Assembly: GCA_041905405.1 (NCBI GenBank)
Contig: JAYRLC010000004.1
Location: forward strand, 62,001-126,000
Length of the DNA stretch: 64,000 nt
Source of the DNA: RAM1 sp041905405
GTDB lineage: Bacteria > Pseudomonadota > Gammaproteobacteria > Burkholderiales > Burkholderiaceae_C
Direction of reading: 5' to 3'
The translations under genes were made by a program, and so were the position numbers. Below are positions 59,296-64,000 of the stretch, piece by piece. Within the stretch, counting starts at the first letter, position 1; every line of letters starts with the position of its first letter. Under the pieces are notes generated by a model. That model saw only the letters and a list, made by a program, of their open reading frames with translations, had not been told where the DNA came from and made no database searches.

Positions 59296-60606
59296 CTAGG
59301 GCAGAAGTGGCAGTTCAATGGTGAAGATGGCGCCGCGTGTGGGTTCGGACTTGACGCGTATGGAGCCCCGCGCGCTTTGCACGACCTGCTTGCAGAACGC
59401 GAGCCCGAGTCCGTGGCCGCTACCGCGGTCGGTCGAAAAGAATGGCTCGAAGATGCGCCGCTGCAAATCCGCCTCGATGCCCACGCCCTGATCGGTCAGG
59501 ACAATGCGGCCACGCTCGTGCAGCGTACCCACCTCGATCAGCAGATCGCCCGGCCGGCTGGCCGTGGTGGCCGCGGCCAGCGAGCGCAGGGCATTCTTGA
59601 CCAGGTTGTCGATGACCTGCGAAAAAAGCGCCTGTGAGCCTTCGAAGCGAAAGTCCTGGTGAACCTGCAGCACCACGCATTCGCGCTCCTTCGTGCTGCG
59701 GAAAGGGTATTCGCGCAGGGCGTTCTGTACGAGCGCTGCCGCCGAAATCGTTTCCTTGTGCCGCGGCAGGCGAAGGATGCGCGCATTGGCGATCTGCGTG
59801 TCGATCTGGTGGTTCATGTTGCGCACCAGCGTGTGCAGCCGCGTGCCCAGCAGTTCGAGCTTCTGGGCGCCCGCAGCGGAAGCATGGGCCGCCTCGTTGC
59901 GCACGGCGTCGCCGACCAGGGACATGGTGGCCAGGGGCGTGCGCAGTTCATGCGCCATGATGCCCATGGTGGCCAGCGTGTAGTTGATCTGTTCGCGCCG
60001 CAGGTTGGACGACGACAGGCCCAGCATCAGCGCCATGTACCAGCTGAACGCCAGCACGATGGAGTTGGTGGCGATCAGCGCTCCCGTCATCGGTGGCATG
60101 TCGGGGCCGAAGGCCCGGAACAGCAGCCAGGCCACGAGACCGCCGCTCGCCGAGCCCAGCGTGGCGATCCGCCAGTCCGTGAGGTGGTAGTAGATCAGGA
60201 ACATGGCGCTCATGGTGGCGAGCCAGACGGCATTGCCGCCATTGCACAGGTACATCCATGAAAAGAACACGGGCAAGGTGATCCAGAAAATCGCGGTGAA
60301 AACCGCCGCCGACGCGCGGCTGGGCGGGCTGCTGTAAATGGGCCTGAACAGGAGCAGTAGCAAGCCCAGCGAACACATCAGAAGCCGCAGGCCCAGGGGC
60401 TCGTAGGGCTGGGGCAGCAGCTTCCCCCAGAACAGGTAGAAAAGCGGATGACCGATCGCCGTGGACAGGCCCAGCGCACGAATGCGCCAGCGAGACGGAT
60501 GCAGGATGGGCTCCAGCAGCGGACGCACGATTTCTGTGGTCAACGTGGAGCGCAAGCTCACCGATGCCTGCCGGGCCGTACTGCGCGCCCGGGTCAGCAT
60601 ATCCAT
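59296..60606 (-). CDS. CqsS/LqsS-like autoinducer sensor histidine kinase
   Basis: The 436-residue kinase starts with a short cytoplasmic tail and a CqsS-like membrane domain of about six helices. The entry segment RALGLSTAIGHPLFYLFWGKLLPQPYEPLGLR matches CqsS closely in character (an aromatic PAYYFIW...FPQSYENLGLR block). HisKA has the phosphoacceptor His219 in IMAHELRTPLATM. The ATPase domain shows VIDNLVKNALRSL, LTDQGVGIEAD and GSGHGLGLAFCKQV. There is no receiver domain, as in LqsS and unlike Vibrio CqsS. The GAGGA upstream suits ATG 60600 or 60606. The upstream reading frame continues to 61281 and is false. It is divergent from the luxR gene. Confidence 0.9.
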   Translation of the reverse strand: MDMLTRARSTARQASVSLRSTLTTEIVRPLLEPILHPSRWRIRALGLSTAIGHPLFYLFWGKLLPQPYEPLGLRLLMCSLGLLLLLFRPIYSSPPSRASAAVFTAIFWITLPVFFSWMYLCNGGNAVWLATMSAMFLIYYHLTDWRIATLGSASGGLVAWLLFRAFGPDMPPMTGALIATNSIVLAFSWYMALMLGLSSSNLRREQINYTLATMGIMAHELRTPLATMSLVGDAVRNEAAHASAAGAQKLELLGTRLHTLVRNMNHQIDTQIANARILRLPRHKETISAAALVQNALREYPFRSTKERECVVLQVHQDFRFEGSQALFSQVIDNLVKNALRSLAAATTASRPGDLLIEVGTLHERGRIVLTDQGVGIEADLQRRIFEPFFSTDRGSGHGLGLAFCKQVVQSARGSIRVKSEPTRGAIFTIELPLLP

Positions 60607-60693
60607 CTTCCTCAACGATGCGAAGGTTGTGCGGTTGGTCACAAGTATTGATGATATTGTCGTTGCCTCTGCAGCTATGGGACCGGCGGATTG

Positions 60694-61362
60694 ATGGGAG
60701 TACCTGTTAACTTTGACAGTGTGGGGTTGGACGGCATCCTCAACGACTGGGTTTGCGCGCTGCGCGAGTTCTCGGTCGAAGCGGTCGTCGTGCTGGGCCC
60801 CGACCCATTTGGCAGCATGGAAGACCGCCAGGTCCTGGCCGTGCATCCGCCGCTGATCAGTGATGCCGCCGTGGCCCTGGCTGAAAGCCGTGATTTCGGC
60901 GCGCCCTGGCGGGAGTCGGATGCGCCGCTGGTGGCGTGGCAGCACATTGCAAAGTCGGACCACCTGAGCGTGAGCCGCTGGCGCCTTCTGGCGCTTGCAC
61001 ATGGTTATCAGACCGTCATCCGCGTGGAGTTCTCGTTGCCTGCGGGTCGTGCGTTCGAATGCTTCATGTTCAGCCCGCGTGAATTGAATGACCGGGCCGA
61101 GGCGGCCTCGCTGGTCTGGTCCGCCTTGAATATCTGGCCGCTGGTCAAGCGCTCGATCGCGCAGGCGCGTTCCATGTTGAGTCCACGCGAGCGCGAATGC
61201 CTGGCGCTGGCGTTCAGCGGCATGACCGCCCGCGAAAGCGCGGCGCGCCTGCGCTGCAGCGACCGCACCGTCAATTACCACTTGGCCAACGCCATGAACA
61301 AGCTCAAGGTGGACAACAAGATGGCGGCGATTCAGCGCGCATGCTGGATGGGCGCCATTTGA
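60694..61362 (+). CDS. LuxR-type transcriptional regulator with divergent N-terminal domain
   Basis: The 222-residue protein ends in a GerE/LuxR helix-turn-helix (residues about 160-220): LSPRERECLALAFSGMTARESAARLRCSDRTVNYHLANAMNKLKV. The N-terminal part (residues about 1-150) has the size of an autoinducer-binding domain. I cannot align the full set of AHL-contact residues, so the ligand is unknown. ATG 60694 follows GGCGGA (60685-60690); the TTG at 60691 is an alternative. The box at 60703-60719 lies inside codons 4-9. It is divergent from the sensor kinase and probably part of the quorum-sensing locus. Confidence 0.85.
   Translation: MGVPVNFDSVGLDGILNDWVCALREFSVEAVVVLGPDPFGSMEDRQVLAVHPPLISDAAVALAESRDFGAPWRESDAPLVAWQHIAKSDHLSVSRWRLLALAHGYQTVIRVEFSLPAGRAFECFMFSPRELNDRAEAASLVWSALNIWPLVKRSIAQARSMLSPRERECLALAFSGMTARESAARLRCSDRTVNYHLANAMNKLKVDNKMAAIQRACWMGAI
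60703..60719. promoter_or_regulatory. Second lux-box-like sequence overlapping the start of the luxR gene
   Basis: CCTGTTAACTTTGACAG matches the core of the box before cqsA in 15 of 17 positions. The changes are C to T at position 6 and G to C at position 9. It lies 9 bases after the ATG and about 97 bases from the divergent kinase start, so it could serve autoregulation of luxR or the kinase promoter. A chance match within coding sequence remains possible. Confidence 0.55.
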
Positions 61363-61417
61363 GCCGCCGCATTGGGTTTATATTGGCGGGCGGCATTCGC
61401 CAGGAGCGCACACCTTC

Positions 61418-62359
61418 ATGAACGATCACGACCGCACCGCATCCCTGATGTCACCGGGCAAGCTGGCGCGGCTGAAGCCGCAGGCGGCCGCCACGCCGCA
61501 GGCGTGGCTGGACCGCATGGCCGCCGACGTGGGGCGTCTGCAGGTGGAAAACCTCAGCGGAGTGCACCAGGCGCTTGAGCAGCAAGCCACGTCCGGCGCG
61601 GGCCTGGGCGTTGCGGCCGACCTGCAGGCCCTGGCCGCGACGCAGCAGCAACTGGACTTCGATCTGCTGCAGACACGCGGCTGGTGGGCCCGAACTACCG
61701 GCAAGGCACGCAGCGCCGGAGCCGAATTCGCCGAGCAGGTCGAGCAGACCCAGGCGTGCCTGCGTGCCGTGACGGCCGCAGGCGCGGCGCTGGATGGCAA
61801 ACATGCCCGGGAATCGGCCGCGACCGAAAAAACGCTTGTGACGCTGGAGGTCGAATTCCGCGCGCTGGACGGGATCGTGGAGCAGGGCGCCCGGTGGCTT
61901 CAGGACATGCGTGGGCAATTGCAGCAGCGCCATGCTGCGGCGACCGCGGCAGCAGATCCTGCCGCGCAGCAGAAGGTGCGCGAGGATGCCGCGCGCTGCG
62001 AGATCCTTGTTGCGCGCCTGAAGGCCCTGCGCGCCCTTGGCGCCACGGCGCAGCAGGCGCTGGCCCAGACGCGCCAGACGCAGGCGGCCCGGGGCGCACT
62101 CGCGCAGCAGCTGGCGCAAGCGCTGGCGGCGACAGGGCGCAACTGGAGCGGACGGATGGCCGCGCTGGCGGAGGCCGCCCAGGCCGGGTCCGGCAGCCCG
62201 CAACTGAGCACCGAGGCGCCGATGGAAATCCACCGCAATCTTCAGGAGCAGGTGACGCAGGCGCTGGCAGCCTGCGCCGGGCTTGCCGAACAGGAGCAGG
62301 CCACCGCCGCGACGCTCGGCCAGCTGGGGCAACAGATCGCCGCCGCGAGAGAGGCCTGA
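61418..62359 (+). CDS. Unrecognised coiled-coil protein
   Basis: The 313-residue protein is rich in Ala, Gln and Glu, and almost wholly helical by eye, with long heptad-like stretches (LATQQQLDFDLLQTRG... and RALGATAQQALAQTRQTQ). No signal peptide or membrane segment is seen. A short conserved-looking core, LQTRGWWARTTGKARSAG, may be a domain boundary. I do not recognise it; a weak resemblance to the TelA (toxic anion resistance) family is the only idea I have. It lies 55 bases after luxR and 8 bases before coaX, so it may be co-transcribed with coaX. Confidence 0.75.
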   Translation: MNDHDRTASLMSPGKLARLKPQAAATPQAWLDRMAADVGRLQVENLSGVHQALEQQATSGAGLGVAADLQALAATQQQLDFDLLQTRGWWARTTGKARSAGAEFAEQVEQTQACLRAVTAAGAALDGKHARESAATEKTLVTLEVEFRALDGIVEQGARWLQDMRGQLQQRHAAATAAADPAAQQKVREDAARCEILVARLKALRALGATAQQALAQTRQTQAARGALAQQLAQALAATGRNWSGRMAALAEAAQAGSGSPQLSTEAPMEIHRNLQEQVTQALAACAGLAEQEQATAATLGQLGQQIAAAREA

Positions 62360-62367
62360 TTGCCACC

Positions 62368-63135
62368 ATGAGCTTTCTGGCCATCGACATCGGAAACACG
62401 CGCCTGAAATGGGCGCACTACGACCATCCTCGCGCGGGCGCCAGACTGCTGGCCCACGGCGCCGAATTCCTGGAGAACATCGACAGGCTTGCCGAAGGCG
62501 ACTGGGCTGCCTTGCCGCAGCCGTCGCGCATGCTGGGCTGCGTGGTGGCCGGCGATGCGGTCAAGCGCCGCGTCGAAGAGCAGATGGAGATATGGGACGT
62601 CACGCCGCAGTGGGTGGTGTCCAGTGTCGAGGAAGCCGGCCTGGTCAACGGCTATGACCATCCCACACGGCTGGGCTCGGACCGCTGGGTGGCCATGATT
62701 GGCGCGCGTCACCGCATGCTGGCGCGCGAAGCGGCGCGGCCGATGGTGGTGGTCATGGTCGGCACGGCCGTGACGGTGGAGGCCGTTGACGCCACAGGGC
62801 GGTTTCTGGGCGGACTCATCCTGCCGGGGCACGGCATCATGTTGCGCGCGCTGGAGTCCGGCACCGCCGGTCTGCATGTACCCACGGGTGAGGTGCGCGA
62901 GTTTCCCACCAACACCAGCGACGCGCTCACCAGCGGCGGCACCTATGCCATCGCGGGTGCGGTGGAGCGCATGGTGCAGCACGTGCGGCACCACTGCGGC
63001 GCCGAGCCGGCCTGCTTCATGACGGGCGGCGCGGGGTGGAAGATGGCGCCCAGCATGTCCGTGCAGTTCGAGCTGGTGGACAGCCTGATCTTCGACGGCC
63101 TGCTTGAAATCGCCGCGCGCCGCTGGCCGGGGTGA
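62368..63135 (+). CDS. coaX: Type III pantothenate kinase
   Basis: CoaX phosphorylates pantothenate, the first step of coenzyme A synthesis. The 255-residue protein has the ATP-binding MSFLAIDIGNTRLKWAHYD, the P-loop-like VVMVGTAVTVEAVDATGRFLGGLILPG, and LGSDRWVAMIGA. ATG 62368 gives the normal N-terminus; the longer frame from 61684 lies in the coiled-coil gene. birA, its usual partner in Burkholderiales, is not in the window. Confidence 0.95.
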   Translation: MSFLAIDIGNTRLKWAHYDHPRAGARLLAHGAEFLENIDRLAEGDWAALPQPSRMLGCVVAGDAVKRRVEEQMEIWDVTPQWVVSSVEEAGLVNGYDHPTRLGSDRWVAMIGARHRMLAREAARPMVVVMVGTAVTVEAVDATGRFLGGLILPGHGIMLRALESGTAGLHVPTGEVREFPTNTSDALTSGGTYAIAGAVERMVQHVRHHCGAEPACFMTGGAGWKMAPSMSVQFELVDSLIFDGLLEIAARRWPG

Positions 63136-63174
63136 ACACCGGCCAGTGAGGTCAGCGCGGCCTTGGCGCGGACT

Positions 63175-63999
63175 TCAGCCCGACAGACCGTCCACGGCCT
63201 GGAACATCGACTGCCGGGCCTGGCTGATGATCTGCCCCTTCCAGGTGTCCGTGTCGGTGTAGAAGGCATTGAGCATCTGCGCGCGGATCTGCGCGGCCAG
63301 TGCCGGCGATGCCTCGGGGTGCTGGTGCAGCCAGTGTTCGCCGCGCAGCGCCTGCATCACCTCCAGCACCGGCAGGGTGCCGTATTCCATGGCGATGCCG
63401 GTGTACTCGGCCTGCGGGCACTCGTCATATATGCTGGTCCACATGAGCCCGGTCAGGAAGGCCGATGTGGATGAGCCGTCGTAGATGGACGTCACGGGCG
63501 TGGCACCGCCGCCGTCCCACCATTGCCGCGCGCGGGCCACGGCGGCGTCATCGTCGCGGCCGGCATAGATGCGTTCGCCCACGCCGCTGGGGCCCAGGCC
63601 CGTGTGGATGTCGATCCAGGCGATGCGCCGCGCGCGCGCGCCGTGTTCGCCCAGCACGCCGCGCAGCGTGGTGTTACTCCAAGTCGGCGCCGTGCCGCCA
63701 AAGAACAGACCACCCGGGAATTCATGCTGTCCGCGGGAGATCGCGGCCTGGTAGGCAGCCTCGCCGTTGCGGGCGATGAAGTCGTTGATGGCCGCGACGT
63801 TGTCGGGCGCAGGCGGCCATTGCGGGGGCAGCAGCAGCGGCTGCACTTCACGGTATGCCTCGTTGACGGGCAGCGGCTTGCTGAAGTCGTGGAAGTTGCG
63901 GTTCAGGTCCACGTTCTCGTGCGTCACACGGCGGATGTGCGAGAAGCCGTAGGGGTTCAGCGCATGCACGTACAGCACGGCCACGCCGGCATCGCGCGC
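63175..63999 (-). CDS. Zinc carboxypeptidase-like M14/DUF2817 family protein (5' end outside window)
   Basis: The partial gene encodes at least 275 residues, ending ...TWKGQIISQARQSMFQAVDGLSG. It contains VTHENVDLNRNFHDF and ARRIAWIDIHTGLGPSGVGERIYA with a zinc-type histidine, and the likely catalytic glutamate in YTGIAMEYGTLPVLE. These are the M14/DUF2817 hallmarks. The frame stays open to the right edge (encoding ARDAGVAVLYVHALNPYGFSH), so the first part, including the first zinc ligands, lies outside. It probably cleaves an amide or peptide bond; the substrate is unknown. It is convergent with coaX. Confidence 0.85.
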   Translation of the reverse strand, partial: ARDAGVAVLYVHALNPYGFSHIRRVTHENVDLNRNFHDFSKPLPVNEAYREVQPLLLPPQWPPAPDNVAAINDFIARNGEAAYQAAISRGQHEFPGGLFFGGTAPTWSNTTLRGVLGEHGARARRIAWIDIHTGLGPSGVGERIYAGRDDDAAVARARQWWDGGGATPVTSIYDGSSTSAFLTGLMWTSIYDECPQAEYTGIAMEYGTLPVLEVMQALRGEHWLHQHPEASPALAAQIRAQMLNAFYTDTDTWKGQIISQARQSMFQAVDGLSG

Positions 64000-64000
64000 C

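Noticed and set aside
59296..61281. 661-codon version of the sensor kinase frame
   Set aside because: The first 225 codons run through the luxR gene on the other strand and lack similarity; the CqsS-like start is at 60606.

Overview
The window is a GC-rich, densely coded chromosomal segment of a betaproteobacterium of the order Burkholderiales. Support comes from gene order (pilMNOPQ-aroK-aroB, gltBD-mlaFEDACB, murA-hisGDCBHAFIE-HIT-tatABC, petABC-sspAB, dciA-M23-secA), a short-form HisG, and an mla operon that carries mlaA. Comamonadaceae and Alcaligenaceae are both plausible; I cannot decide between them from sequence alone. Almost every gene is a single-copy housekeeping gene and no gap without a gene exceeds 300 bases (the longest is about 258 bases, before pilM).

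Layout. 1-7.3 kb: cytochrome c maturation (ccsB, cut by the left edge), methionine sulfoxide reductase msrPQ, then lysA with the small lipoprotein lptM, cyaY, and the class A penicillin-binding protein mrcA. 7.5-20 kb: the type IV pilus assembly operon pilMNOPQ, a large Ig-like lipoprotein, aroK, aroB, dgt, an MFS transporter, a DUF1415 protein and a methyltransferase. 20-20.8 kb: a REP-associated tyrosine transposase (RAYT) with its flanking repeats, sitting directly against the gltB promoter. 20.8-33 kb: gltBD, the phospholipid-transport operon mlaFEDACB, an ABC-2 exporter and a BolA-like protein. 33-43.5 kb: murA, the whole histidine pathway run (hisGDCBHAFIE), a small membrane protein, a HIT protein and tatABC. 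43.5-54 kb: a DegS-type protease, a membrane protein with a degenerate GGDEF domain, a Nif3-like protein, pdxA, mscL, petABC, sspAB, tRNA-Thr(UGU), dciA and an M23 peptidase. 54-56.8 kb: secA.

57-61.4 kb is the most interesting part: a complete alpha-hydroxyketone quorum-sensing locus of the Vibrio CqsA/CqsS, Legionella LqsA/LqsR/LqsS type. It has a CqsA-like autoinducer synthase, a six-helix CqsS-like sensor kinase and a response regulator with an insertion in its receiver domain. Divergent from the kinase lies a LuxR-type regulator. A perfect 12-bp inverted repeat that looks like a lux box lies just upstream of the synthase gene, and a 15/17 copy of its core overlaps the first codons of the luxR gene. 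This suggests that a LuxR-type regulator is wired onto an alpha-hydroxyketone system. The window closes with an unrecognised coiled-coil protein, coaX, and a zinc carboxypeptidase-like gene cut by the right edge.
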